Under the pieces are notes generated by a model. The model ran no database searches and was not told the DNA's origin. It was given only the letters and a program-made list of their open reading frames with translations. The translations under genes and the position numbers were made by a program. From assembly GCF_003386535.1 (NCBI RefSeq), contig NZ_QTTN01000016.1, positions 8,201-72,200 on the forward strand: 64,000 nt of DNA, given 5' to 3'. The stretch comes from Paenibacillus taihuensis. Its GTDB lineage: Bacteria; Bacillota; Bacilli; Paenibacillales; Paenibacillaceae. Shown in pieces: positions 26,093 through 35,210 of the stretch (positions are counted from its first letter, which is position 1; each line of letters starts with the position of its first letter).

Positions 26093-28061
26093 GGAGCAGA
26101 AGAAGAAGGCAGGGGCGGCTGGGCAGAGCTCGGGGCAGAGAGCTGCGTCTGGAACTGCGTCTGGAACTGTGTCAGGAGCTGCGCCTAGTGGGGCGTCTGG
26201 TGCGAACTCTGGGGAGTCTGCACCGCCGCCTGCGCCCGTGGTGAATGTTCAAGGCCGAGGCGGCTTTATGCGCCGCGGTCCGGTGGTGAAGCCGAAGGAT
26301 CTGCGGGCGACCGTTCGGCGACTATGGTCGTATCTCGGCAAAGAGCGAGGACTGTTGTCGGTGATCTTCGCCATCGTGCTGGTGGATTCTTTCATTACGT
26401 TATCGGGCCCGTATTTGATTGGGCGGGCGGTTGATGCGATGACCACGACCGGAGCGGCTGGCGGCGGCACGGTCGACTTCGGCTTGCTGGAGTTCGTGCT
26501 TATCGCGTTAGTGGCCTCCTATATCGCCGACGGCGGGCTGACGTTCCTGCAAGGCTGGCTGATGGCGGGCGTATCGCAGCGTATCGTTGGGCGACTGCGG
26601 GAGTCGCTGTTCGCGAAGCTGCATAAGCTGCCGATCCGCTTCTTCGACACGCGGACGCATGGCGAGCTGATGAGCCGGATGTCCAACGATATCGACAACG
26701 TCAGCAATACGATCGCGCAGTCGGCGGTGCAGGTCATGACCGGCTCCATCGCGATTACGGGCGCACTCGTTATGATGCTCGTGCTCAGTCCGCTGCTGAC
26801 GCTGGCGAGCTTGATCACGGTGCCGGCGGTATTCCTGCTCACGCGGACGATCGCTCGTTCGACGGGTCCGCTGTTCAAGGAGCAGCAGAACAAGCTCGGC
26901 AAGCTCAACGGGCATATTGAAGAGACGATCTCGGGTATCCAGATCGTAAAAGCATTCAACCGCGAGGAGAAGGCGATTGCCGAGTTCGAGGAAGTCAATA
27001 ACGAATTGTGCAGAATCGGGATCAAGGCGCAGATTCGTTCGGGCTTCCTGATGCCGATTATGAACGTCATCAATAACATAGGCTTCGCGGCGGTCGCGAT
27101 TGTGGGCGGTATACTGGCGGTGAACGGGCATATTACCGTTGGCGTTATCGCGAGCTTCCTGAGCTATTCGCGCCAGTTCGTCCGCCCGCTCATTGAGCTC
27201 GCGAACTTGTTCAACACGCTGCAGTCCGGCGTGGCCGGTGCGGAGCGGGTGTTCGAGGTTCTCGACGAAGAGGAGGAGCCAGCCGATCCGCCAGGCGCGG
27301 TGCGGCTCGCGAACCCGCGCGGACACGTCGTCTTCGAGGACGTGTCGTTCGGCTACCGCGCCGACGTGCCGATTCTGCGGAGCGTGAGCTTCGACTCCGC
27401 TGAAGGCACAAGCACCGCGCTGATCGGGCCGACCGGCGCGGGCAAGACGACCATCGTGAACCTGCTCACGCGGTTCTACGATGTGACAGGCGGCTCTATC
27501 CGCATCGATGGGCGCGACATTCGCGACTATACGAAAGACAGCCTGCGGCAGGCGTTCGGCATCGTGCTGCAGGATACGTATCTGTTCTCCGGTACGATCC
27601 GGGAGAACATCAAGTACGGCAAGCCGGACGCGACCGATGCCGAGATGGAGCAGGCGGCGAGGCTCGCGAACGCGGCGCCGTTCATCCGCAGGCTGCCGCT
27701 GCGGTACGACACGGTGCTCGCCGAGAATGGCTCGAACCTCAGCCAAGGGCAACGGCAGCTGCTCGCGATCGCGCGGGTCATCTTGGCCGACCCGTCGATC
27801 TTGATTCTCGATGAAGCGACGAGCAGCATCGATACGCGGACAGAGCTGCATATCCAGGACGCCCTGCGCGGCGTGCTGCAGGGGCGGACCAGCTTCGTCA
27901 TTGCGCATCGCTTGAACACGATTCGCGATGCGGACACGATTATGGTTATCGACCACGGCGACATCGTGGAGCGGGGCTCGCATGACGAGTTGCTCGAGCG
28001 GCAGGGCGTATATCATCGGATGTTCACGAACCAGTTCGGGGCTATTTTGGGCGAGGGCTAG
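26085..28061 (+). CDS. ABC exporter half-transporter, catalytic partner, 658 aa
   Basis: Second half of the heterodimeric exporter. An unusual N-terminal extension of about 60 residues is rich in Gly, Ala, Ser and Pro (imperfect repeats around SGTASGTVSGAAPSGASGAN). Six membrane helices and an ATPase domain follow: Walker A GPTGAGKTT, Walker B ILILDEATSSID with the catalytic glutamate, and H-loop IAHRLN. The ABC signature is altered (LSQGQRQLL). The intact glutamate here and intact signature in the partner complement each other. AAGGAGG is spaced for ATG 26085; ATG 26079 is the alternative. Multidrug or lipid export is likely, but the substrate is unknown. Confidence 0.92.
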   Translation: MSEEQKKKAGAAGQSSGQRAASGTASGTVSGAAPSGASGANSGESAPPPAPVVNVQGRGGFMRRGPVVKPKDLRATVRRLWSYLGKERGLLSVIFAIVLVDSFITLSGPYLIGRAVDAMTTTGAAGGGTVDFGLLEFVLIALVASYIADGGLTFLQGWLMAGVSQRIVGRLRESLFAKLHKLPIRFFDTRTHGELMSRMSNDIDNVSNTIAQSAVQVMTGSIAITGALVMMLVLSPLLTLASLITVPAVFLLTRTIARSTGPLFKEQQNKLGKLNGHIEETISGIQIVKAFNREEKAIAEFEEVNNELCRIGIKAQIRSGFLMPIMNVINNIGFAAVAIVGGILAVNGHITVGVIASFLSYSRQFVRPLIELANLFNTLQSGVAGAERVFEVLDEEEEPADPPGAVRLANPRGHVVFEDVSFGYRADVPILRSVSFDSAEGTSTALIGPTGAGKTTIVNLLTRFYDVTGGSIRIDGRDIRDYTKDSLRQAFGIVLQDTYLFSGTIRENIKYGKPDATDAEMEQAARLANAAPFIRRLPLRYDTVLAENGSNLSQGQRQLLAIARVILADPSILILDEATSSIDTRTELHIQDALRGVLQGRTSFVIAHRLNTIRDADTIMVIDHGDIVERGSHDELLERQGVYHRMFTNQFGAILGEG

Positions 28062-28096
28062 TTGTGGGAGATAGAATTGTGAGATAGAAGGACGAA

Positions 28097-28125
28097 GAAG
28101 GACCGCCTTGAGTAGGCGGTCCTTC
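28097..28125 (+). terminator. terminator of the ABC exporter operon
   Basis: GAAGGACCGCC-TTGAGTA-GGCGGTCCTTC is a perfect 11-bp stem. The T-run is short, so termination may be partial. Confidence 0.6.
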
Positions 28126-28154
28126 AGATTGTCGAGAAACGTGCGATTTCTCCC

Positions 28155-28340
28155 ATAGTGGAAAAATCCACTCATTTTTGCCGGAAATAGCGATTCCTAT
28201 TGGCTATAATGGATTTTTCCACTTATTTGAGGAAGAGTAAGCGAAAAAGAGGTGCTTTAGGTTGAAATGAGTGGATTTATCCAACATAGGATGCATTTTT
28301 GCTTGTTTGGGCCGTTTTATAATGGAATTTTCCACTATAG
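28155..28340. repeat. four copies of a TGGATTTTTCCA-type palindromic element
   Basis: Related palindromic units lie at 28155-28177, 28206-28229, 28265-28285 and 28318-28340, in alternating orientation. The shared core is AGTGGAAAAATCCACT or its complement TGGATTTTTCCACT, often flanked by ATA or CATTTTTG. The region is otherwise non-coding. They look like a small interspersed palindromic repeat, a MITE remnant or regulator sites; I see no terminal inverted repeat with target duplication that would settle it. Confidence 0.6.
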
Positions 28341-28400
28341 CAGGATATGACTCTCTGCTCTCCAAGCTGAACCGTTGCCAGAACTTTATCGACATCAAGA

Positions 28401-28428
28401 AGGACTGCCCGTTGTGGGCGGTCCTTTT
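28401..28428. terminator. hairpin terminator between repeats and the SRPBCC gene
   Basis: AAGGACTGCCCGTTGTGGGCGGTCCTTTT forms a stable stem; it lies downstream of the minus-strand SRPBCC gene. Confidence 0.55.
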
Positions 28429-28465
28429 GTGCTGTTGTTGATGCTGATGCGTTGGCGCGGATGGG

Positions 28466-28981
28466 TTAAACCTGCGTCGCCAGGTAATCTTCGAGCTGCT
28501 TGAACGTGCCGCCGAAGCCGCCTTGCATCGACTCGTGCATCGCTTTGAAGAATGCGTGCTCGGCCGGGCTGCCGTTGTGCGGGCCGCCTTGGAGCGTAAT
28601 GGTCGTCTGGCCATCCTGTTCCGCAAACGTCAATGTGTTCATGACCTCTAACGGAAACTCGTCTGAGAATGGAGGACGAATCGTGTTGCCTTCCGCATCT
28701 GCGAAAGAGTTCGCGAACACAAGCTTCTCCGGCGCATCAACTTCATAATATACGAATTTTCCGTACATCTTGTTGCCGTCAGGTGCAGTCATGCTGTAGT
28801 GAAAGATGCCGCCAGGGCTCACGTCCAGCTTAATCACTTCCAGATCAAGACCAACCGGCCCCCACCAGTGCTTGAGGTGTTCGGCTTCCGTCCATACACG
28901 GAAAACGAGATCACGCGGAGCTTGGAGCGTGCGGGAAATAACCAGTCTGCTTTCTTCTGCCGTAACGTTATTCGTTGTCAT
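28466..28981 (-). CDS. SRPBCC (AHSA1/CalC-like) domain protein, 171 aa
   Basis: START-like hydrophobic-pocket protein. ISRTLQAPRDLVFRVWTEAE, then LKHWWGP, is the classic AHSA1 opening, and the C-terminus holds LTFAEQDGQTTITLQG and the final helix. Function unknown; genes of this type often partner ArsR-type repressors, none of which is visible here. GGAGG precedes the ATG. The promoter region contains the palindrome AGGAATATTCCT at 29058-29069. Confidence 0.85.
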   Translation of the reverse strand: MTTNNVTAEESRLVISRTLQAPRDLVFRVWTEAEHLKHWWGPVGLDLEVIKLDVSPGGIFHYSMTAPDGNKMYGKFVYYEVDAPEKLVFANSFADAEGNTIRPPFSDEFPLEVMNTLTFAEQDGQTTITLQGGPHNGSPAEHAFFKAMHESMQGGFGGTFKQLEDYLATQV

Positions 28982-29057
28982 TTTGAATCTATGCCTCCAT
29001 TGGGTTCATTTTGTGTGCTGCTGCTGTTATTTCTCTGTGACTAGAATATACCCTATT

Positions 29058-29081
29058 AGGAATATTCCTGTCAAGGAATAT
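29058..29081. promoter_or_regulatory. palindrome, possible operator
   Basis: AGGAATATTCCT (29058-29069) is a perfect 12-bp palindrome; after four bases a half-copy, AGGAATAT, follows. It lies between the divergent SRPBCC and DUF2306-like genes. A regulator cannot be named. Confidence 0.3.
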
Positions 29082-29197
29082 ATAGATGTTATGTGCTGGC
29101 GCTGTCGTTAGGTGCTTGTCAGTGGACCCCGGAATATTTTACGCTAGTGTTAGAGAATTTCATCGGTGACAGAGAGACAGGGAGTGGAGTGATACCT

Positions 29198-29854
29198 ATG
29201 AAGCAAAGTCGAAGCTGGTGGCTGCTCGTCATCGTCAGCTTGGCCGTAATGATTCCGTTCATGGCACCGTATATGACGCTGAACCCTGACTCGAGCCGTG
29301 TTGAAGTTTCTTCGCGAACGGTACAGTTTCCGGCGTTGGTTGCGCATATCGGGTTTGCTTTTGTCGCGATGGTGTCTGGCTTCATGCAGTTCATCCGTGT
29401 TCTTAGGCAGCGCCATCCGAAGGTGCACCGCTATGCGGGCAGGGTCTATGTCGCGAGTGTCTTTATCAGTGGCTTGCTGGCGCTGGTCGTGATCGGTTAT
29501 GTAGATGATTTCTCGAAGGCGGTTTCCTTTCTCGCGCTCACGCTGCTCTGGCTCATTACATGCTGGAAAGGCTATCGGACGGCGGTACGTCGGCGGTTCG
29601 ACGAGCATCGCATCTGGATGATTCGCAGCTTCGGCATTACGCTCGTGGCGGTGTGCGCACGGTTGATGGTGCCCGTCCTGTTCCTGACCTATTATGTGCT
29701 GAATGGGCTGACCGTACCCGGCGGTCGGGAGACGATGATCGACCGCGTGCTGAACGTGAATATCTGGGCGGGGCTAGTGGTGGAGCTCGTCCTTGTGGAG
29801 TGGCTGATCGTTTCGAGGTATAGAGAGGCGAAGAGGGGCTCCGTTGATGTATAA
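29198..29854 (+). CDS. DUF2306-like membrane protein, 218 aa
   Basis: Integral membrane protein with about six hydrophobic segments (WWLLVIVSLAVMIPFMAPY, VAHIGFAFVAMVSGFMQF and others). The conserved RHPKVHRYAGRVYVASVF loop and FDEHRIWMIRSFGIT segment with paired histidines are those of DUF2306. Function unknown; the histidines suggest a metal or heme site. The start is ATG 29198 after GGGAGTGGAG; the frame is open further upstream. A paralogue lies at 54649-55281. Confidence 0.8.
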   Translation: MKQSRSWWLLVIVSLAVMIPFMAPYMTLNPDSSRVEVSSRTVQFPALVAHIGFAFVAMVSGFMQFIRVLRQRHPKVHRYAGRVYVASVFISGLLALVVIGYVDDFSKAVSFLALTLLWLITCWKGYRTAVRRRFDEHRIWMIRSFGITLVAVCARLMVPVLFLTYYVLNGLTVPGGRETMIDRVLNVNIWAGLVVELVLVEWLIVSRYREAKRGSVDV

Positions 29855-29896
29855 TCGAACTATTAATGTTAGTGAATCGCAGGAGGCGGAAGCTCT

Positions 29897-30751
29897 ATGA
29901 AAAATATCGTATCGTTAAAATGGTTGCTCGCACGCATGTATGAATCGGACATCGTCATCGTCGATTGCCGCTTCCAGCTTGGCAAGCCGGAGTCGGGGCG
30001 TGAGGCGTATACGGAATCGCATATTCCGGGCGCTGTTTATTTGGACTTGGAAAAGGACTTGTCCGCTCCTATTGAGGAGCACGGCGGACGCCACCCGCTG
30101 CCGGACATCGCGGATCTGACAGTCACGCTGAGCAAGGCGGGCATCGGCAATGCATCGCGCGTTGTAGCGTATGACGACCAAGGCGGGGCGATGGCTTCGC
30201 GGCTGTGGTGGTTGCTGAAGTATTTGGGGCACGAAGAGGTTTACGTGCTGGATGAAGGGTTTACGGCTTGGAAGAATGCGGGGTTCCCAGTGAACGCGGA
30301 GCAAAAGGTGCTTATTCCGGCGCAGTTTCTGGCGACTGTACAGCATAACTTGCTGGTAGAGGTCGACGAGGTGCGCGAGAAGCTGGGCAACGAGGCGGTG
30401 ACGATCATCGACTCGCGCGAGGGCGCACGCTACCGCGGCGAGGTCGAGCCGATTGACCGCGTAGCTGGTCATATCCCAGGCGCTGTGAACCGCTTCTGGG
30501 CGGAAGGTCGTGACGCGGACGGCAAGTACAAGAGCGGAGAAGCGCAAGCCGCGCGCTTCGAAGGGCTGCCGGTGGACGGCGAGACGATCGTCTACTGCGG
30601 TTCTGGCGTAACGGCGTGCCCGAACGTGCTGGCGCTGGATGAAGCGGGCTTCACGAATGTGAGGCTGTATGCGGGGAGCTGGAGTGATTGGATTACGTAT
30701 GAGGGGAATCCAATTGCGACTGGAGACGAGGAAGCGCAGAAAGGCGAATAG
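29897..30751 (+). CDS. two-domain rhodanese (sulfurtransferase), 284 aa
   Basis: Tandem rhodanese-fold enzyme of the SseA type (thiosulfate or 3-mercaptopyruvate sulfurtransferase). The N-terminal domain (VDCRFQLGKPESGREAY, HIPGAVYLDLE, WWLLKYLGHEEVYVLDEG) lacks the catalytic cysteine (AYDDQGG). The C-terminal domain carries the active loop CGSGVT after TIVYCGS. GGAGG precedes the ATG. It lies 42 bases after the membrane protein gene and ends at a strong terminator. Confidence 0.9.
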   Translation: MKNIVSLKWLLARMYESDIVIVDCRFQLGKPESGREAYTESHIPGAVYLDLEKDLSAPIEEHGGRHPLPDIADLTVTLSKAGIGNASRVVAYDDQGGAMASRLWWLLKYLGHEEVYVLDEGFTAWKNAGFPVNAEQKVLIPAQFLATVQHNLLVEVDEVREKLGNEAVTIIDSREGARYRGEVEPIDRVAGHIPGAVNRFWAEGRDADGKYKSGEAQAARFEGLPVDGETIVYCGSGVTACPNVLALDEAGFTNVRLYAGSWSDWITYEGNPIATGDEEAQKGE

Positions 30752-30767
30752 CAGTATGTAAGTTCAC

Positions 30768-30810
30768 AAAACAGAGCACGGCTAGAGAGATGCCGATGCT
30801 CTGTTTTTTT
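30768..30810 (+). terminator. terminator after the rhodanese gene
   Basis: AAACAGAGCACGGC pairs with GCCGATGCTCTGTTT and is followed by T-rich sequence. The same sequence family recurs at 35552-35591 and 37665-37703. Confidence 0.9.
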
Positions 30811-30875
30811 ATCCGTTTACTTAACAATCGTCTGCTGAAAAAACTTACAGAGTGGGTCGGACTGCGCCTTAACGA

Positions 30876-31327
30876 CTATTCATACTTTTCTTGATAACCT
30901 AGAATTCTGGCGAGGGGTGCAAGTGTTGTGAAAATGATTTTTTGGAGATACCAAGGTGGCTTAACGACCTGAATTGCATGTTGATGATATAAAGCGGGAC
31001 GTGACATGCGAACCAAATTAGGGAGCCCTTTTTTATTGAGTTTGCCGTCTCTTGCCCATGCGAAATAGGTTGTGAAAAATTCATCCATATTCAATGCAGG
31101 TGAGAATCTTTGAATCGTATGAGCCTCCACAATAGCATCTTCATTCCAAAAACGATGAGGTACCCCGGCAGGAACCTCGATGCTATCGCCCGTAATACTC
31201 TAGTATTGCCTTCAACTTCAAAATGAACGTTTCCGGAAATAACCTCACAGGAGCTTTTTTGTTTGGGATGAATATGTATGGGCAAAAAACATTCTTTGTC
31301 CGGTAAAGGGATTTGTAATGTGAGCAT
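30876..31327 (-). pseudogene. frameshifted cupin-domain gene
   Basis: Two overlapping minus-strand frames encode the two halves of one cupin protein. The upstream frame gives PLPDKECFLPIHIHPKQ and VISGNVHFEVEGNTRVLR. The continuation, GDSIEVPAGVPHRFWNEDA then a C-terminal FFTTYFAWARDGKLNKKGLP and LARILGYQ, lies in another frame. One missing base near 31188-31192 explains the break. The N-terminus also looks incomplete: a third frame with GGAGGTTACCG and MTRPDAHITNPFTGQ starts upstream at about 31342. The coding capacity is otherwise intact, so the loss is recent or a sequencing error. AT-rich compared with the rhodanese gene. Confidence 0.75.
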
Positions 31328-31604
31328 CAGGCCTTGTCATCGGTAACCTCCTAGGCTAAAATCATTGTCAATTTGCTAACTAGCTCTATCATATTTCATG
31401 CAGAATAGAAAAGGTTGTAGAATACCTTTTCTTAATATAAACATTACAATTTCGCATTCTCATATGAGGGGAATTCCGATGGGATACACATCCCATTGAT
31501 GTTGCTTGTAAACAGTGTTACTCTAACAACGGTAAACTGAAAGTCAATGTTTTGCTTTACAACGAATAATAGTCACTATTTTAGTTATACAGAGAGGTAA
31601 TACG

Positions 31605-33344
31605 ATGATAAAAGTGGATAAACTATCCTTCTCGTTTCCGCAAAAAGAACTCTATAACAACGTTTCATTTACGATAGAAGAGGCGCAGCATTGCGCTTTT
31701 ATAGGAACAAGCGGCAGCGGGAAGAGTACATTGATCGATATACTGATGGACCCGGAAAGATATCTCTATGATGGCAAATTAGAGATCGACCCCGATTGCA
31801 CAATTGGTTATGTAAGTCAGTTCTCGGAATTAGACAAAACGAAGGAAACAACTGTTTTTGAATATATAGCAGAAAGATTTATACAGCTAGAAAATGAAAT
31901 CCAATCGATTTGTGCGGAAATGGAAACTTCATCAGATATAGAACCGCTGCTGGAAAAGTATCAATTCGCTTTGGAAGCATTGGATGCAATGGGCGGAGAT
32001 GATTACGAAAGTATCATTCATAAGCAGCTCAATCTGGCCAACCTCATGAAGCGCAGAGATACTAAGGTAGCCGACCTGAGCGGCGGGGAATTCAAGCTTA
32101 TTCAAGTGATGAAGGAAATGCTTAATCGGCCCGACTTATTGATTATGGACGAACCGGATGTATTTCTGGACTTCGAAAACCTAAATGCGCTCAAAAAACT
32201 GATTAATTCCCACAAAGGCATGCTGCTGGTTGTTACGCACAACCGATATCTATTGAATCATTGCTTCAACAAAATGATTCACCTTGAGAACACGGAGATC
32301 CAAGAGTTTGATGGGCGATATATCGAGTACAACTTCTCCTTGCTTCAGACTAAGATTGAGCTGCAAGAAATCGCAGTCGCTGAACAGGAAGAGATCGAGA
32401 GAAACGAGACCATCATCAATAATCTTAGAGTGATCGCAACTTACAATTCAGAAGCATCAAGAGGGAGAGCGTTAAAAGCTAGAGTTCGGTTTCAAGAACG
32501 ATTGGAAGCGCGAAGAATTAAAGCGCCATTCGTTGCGATTAAGCAGCCGAATATCAGTCTCGGTATTGAGAATGAAATGGAAGACGCTACGGTTGTAACG
32601 GTCAATCATTATAGTGCTGCCTTCGATGAGCTGCTTCTGGACAATGTTAGCTTTGAGATAAAATCTACAGATAAAGTAGCCATTATCGGTGCGAACGGCA
32701 CCGGGAAAACGACTTTGCTCCGAGATATCTTTAACAATAATCATCCTTCAATTGAAATTAATGCTGATGTTAAAGTGGCCTATTTATCTCAGATGCAAGG
32801 CGAAATGCTGAACGATTCGAATACAATACTAGAAGAATTCATCGATGCCGGGTTTAACACTTATGATGAGGTAAGATCGTATGTTTCAAGCTATGGCTTT
32901 GAAGGAGAAATCGTTAACCAGAAGATAGCATCTTTATCCGGCGGAGAAAAAAATGTGCTGCAGCTGGCTAAGGTTTCTGCCAGTAAAGCAAACGTATTGC
33001 TTCTTGATGAACCGACAAGCCATTTGGACACGTATACGCAAATTGCACTGGAGAAAGCCATTGAAGACTACAAAGGTGCGATTATCATGATTTCCCATGA
33101 TTTCTATTCGGTTGTCAATGGTATGGATTATGTGCTCATCATTGAAGATAAGACGATTCGAAAGATGAGCAAGCGTAAGTTCAGGCAGATGATATATGCG
33201 AGTCATTTTGATAAAGACTACTTGGAAGCGGAACAAAATAAAAAAGCTGTTGAAATGAAAATAGAATTGGCTTTAAAAGATACGAATTTCGAACTTGCAA
33301 AAGGTTTGGTTGATGAGCTGGAAGAGCTGATTAAGCGGCTTTAA
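31605..33344 (+). CDS. ABC-F family ATPase, ribosome-protection type, 579 aa
   Basis: Two ABC ATPase domains in one chain without membrane segments, joined by a charged linker (about 225-290): the ABC-F plan. First domain: Walker A GTSGSGKST, signature LSGGEFKL, Walker B LLIMDEPDVFLD. Second: GANGTGKTT, LSGGEKNVL, VLLLDEPTSHLD. ABC-F proteins act on the ribosome, either in translation control or in antibiotic resistance by target protection. The gene is clearly more AT-rich than the ABC-F gene that follows 31 bases later, so it was probably acquired. GAGAGGTAATACG precedes the ATG. An antibiotic substrate cannot be predicted. Confidence 0.85.
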   Translation: MIKVDKLSFSFPQKELYNNVSFTIEEAQHCAFIGTSGSGKSTLIDILMDPERYLYDGKLEIDPDCTIGYVSQFSELDKTKETTVFEYIAERFIQLENEIQSICAEMETSSDIEPLLEKYQFALEALDAMGGDDYESIIHKQLNLANLMKRRDTKVADLSGGEFKLIQVMKEMLNRPDLLIMDEPDVFLDFENLNALKKLINSHKGMLLVVTHNRYLLNHCFNKMIHLENTEIQEFDGRYIEYNFSLLQTKIELQEIAVAEQEEIERNETIINNLRVIATYNSEASRGRALKARVRFQERLEARRIKAPFVAIKQPNISLGIENEMEDATVVTVNHYSAAFDELLLDNVSFEIKSTDKVAIIGANGTGKTTLLRDIFNNNHPSIEINADVKVAYLSQMQGEMLNDSNTILEEFIDAGFNTYDEVRSYVSSYGFEGEIVNQKIASLSGGEKNVLQLAKVSASKANVLLLDEPTSHLDTYTQIALEKAIEDYKGAIIMISHDFYSVVNGMDYVLIIEDKTIRKMSKRKFRQMIYASHFDKDYLEAEQNKKAVEMKIELALKDTNFELAKGLVDELEELIKRL

Positions 33345-33375
33345 ATCGTGCATACAGGAATGGAGATCAAGCAAA

Positions 33376-34932
33376 ATGAGTTTGTTGACAGTGGAGCAAT
33401 TATCCCATACGTTTGGCGACCGGGTCTTGTTTAAGAATGTATCTTTCCGGTTGCTCGAGGGGGAACGTGTCGGGCTGGTTGGCGCGAATGGTACAGGGAA
33501 ATCCACGCTTATGAATATTCTTACAGGCAAACTGTTGAAGGATGAAGGTAAAGTGGAATGGACGCCACGCGTTCGTTACGGTTACTTGGATCAGCATACG
33601 AAGCTTGAAGCGGGTAAAACCATTCGGGACGTGCTCAAGGATGCTTTCCTGCCCTTGCTTGTCTTAGAAGAGGAACTTAATGAGATTGCCGCGCAAATGG
33701 GCGATGCTGACCCGGATACGCTCGATCAGTTATTGGTGCGTATGGGCGAGATCCAAGAGGAGCTTGAAATCGGCGATTTCTATCTCATCGACGTGAAGGT
33801 CGATGAAATGGCCAACGGCCTGGGTCTTAATGTGATCGGGCTGGACCGCGAAGTGACGGCGCTTAGCGGCGGACAGCGGACGAAAGTTCTGCTTGCCAAG
33901 CTGCTGCTTGAGAAGCCGGGCGTCCTCTTGCTGGATGAGCCGACGAACTATTTGGATGAAGAGCATATTAACTGGTTGACGAATTATTTGAAGAATTATC
34001 CGCATGCATTTGTTCTGATCTCTCATGAAACGGGATTTATGAATCAGGTCGTCAACGTGATCTATCACCTTGAATTCACGAAGCTGAACCGGTATTCGGC
34101 CAATTACGAGAAGTTTCTGGAGATGTCCGAGCTGAACAAAGCGCAGCATATCGACGCTTACGAGAAGCAGCAGGATTATATTAAGAAGCAAGAGGAATTC
34201 ATTAATAAGAATAAGGCGCGTGCTTCCACCTCCGGGCGGGCTAAGAGCCGCGAGAAGCAGCTGGACCGTATCGATCGCATCGACAAGCCGGAGGAATCGG
34301 CAAAGCCGACCTTTAACTTCAAAGAGTCCCGTACAAGCGGCAAGACTGTATTCGAAGCAGTGGGAATGGTTATCGGCTATAATAAGCCGCTCCTGCCTAA
34401 GATGGATATGGTCATTGAACGAGGCGACAAGATCGCTATCGTAGGGTGCAACGGCGTCGGTAAATCCACGCTCTTAAAGTCGATTCTCGGCGTTATTCCT
34501 CCACTGGACGGCAAGACCTATCTCGGCGATTATTTATCTCCTGCTTACTTCGAACAGGAATCCAAAGCGCCGACGATGACTCCGCTTGAGGATGTATGGG
34601 ATGAGTTCTCCTCCATGAACCAGCATGAGGTTCGGGCCGCGCTTGCCCGCTGCGGTTTGAAGAACGAGCATATTACGCGTCCTCTTAACCAGCTCAGCGG
34701 CGGAGAGCAGGCGAAGGTTCGTCTTTGTAAGCTGATGATGCGAGAAAGTAACTGGATATTGTTCGATGAGCCGACCAACCATCTGGACATCGTCGCCAAA
34801 GCCGAATTGAAGCGTGCGCTGCAAGCCTATAAGGGCACCGTCGTGCTTGTCTCTCACGAGCCTGAATTCTATGAGGATTGGGTAACCAAGACGTGGGATG
34901 TGGAAGCCTGGGCTATGCAGAGTCAAAGGTAA
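33376..34932 (+). CDS. ABC-F family ATPase, YkpA/YbiT-like, 518 aa
   Basis: Second ABC-F protein. Domain 1: Walker A GANGTGKST, LSGGQRTKV, VLLLDEPTNYLD. Linker with YIKKQEEFINKNKAR near residues 262-276. Domain 2: GCNGVGKST, LSGGEQAKV, ILFDEPTNHLD. Length and linker resemble the YkpA/YbiT branch, thought to act in translation. Composition matches the host chromosome. Co-directional with the AT-rich ABC-F gene upstream and ended by the terminator at 34946-34970. Confidence 0.88.
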   Translation: MSLLTVEQLSHTFGDRVLFKNVSFRLLEGERVGLVGANGTGKSTLMNILTGKLLKDEGKVEWTPRVRYGYLDQHTKLEAGKTIRDVLKDAFLPLLVLEEELNEIAAQMGDADPDTLDQLLVRMGEIQEELEIGDFYLIDVKVDEMANGLGLNVIGLDREVTALSGGQRTKVLLAKLLLEKPGVLLLDEPTNYLDEEHINWLTNYLKNYPHAFVLISHETGFMNQVVNVIYHLEFTKLNRYSANYEKFLEMSELNKAQHIDAYEKQQDYIKKQEEFINKNKARASTSGRAKSREKQLDRIDRIDKPEESAKPTFNFKESRTSGKTVFEAVGMVIGYNKPLLPKMDMVIERGDKIAIVGCNGVGKSTLLKSILGVIPPLDGKTYLGDYLSPAYFEQESKAPTMTPLEDVWDEFSSMNQHEVRAALARCGLKNEHITRPLNQLSGGEQAKVRLCKLMMRESNWILFDEPTNHLDIVAKAELKRALQAYKGTVVLVSHEPEFYEDWVTKTWDVEAWAMQSQR

Positions 34933-34945
34933 CTGATGGCTATTA

Positions 34946-34970
34946 AAGGCACACATTCAATGTGTGCCTT
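34946..34970 (+). terminator. terminator after the ABC-F pair
   Basis: AAGGCACACATTCAATGTGTGCCTT is a near-perfect hairpin followed by ATTTATTTTTT. Confidence 0.85.
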
Positions 34971-35210
34971 ATTTATTTTTTGGTTAATTAAACGACTAGC
35001 GAGGTAGCCTTAACGTTTGGAAAATCGGATTGTTATTTTCCATTTCATCTAGAGGATTGGGGCTCGGCCGTTACCGATGGAATGGCGTGTGCTGGGTGAT
35101 GTCGTACTATCGAAACTAAAAACTCACAGGCATAGCTCGGCTTTTCAAGCATAAGATTAGGATGTAAGCCTAGGTTTTCATTTATATGAAACCGTCTGGA
35201 GGTGATCTAT

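Noticed and set aside
26508-28175. 555-codon open frame antisense to the second ABC gene
   Set aside because: Arg/His/Ala-rich shadow of a strong ABC exporter gene; no motif.
28155-28340. CRISPR array
   Set aside because: Repeats alternate in orientation, spacers are irregular in length, and no cas gene is near.
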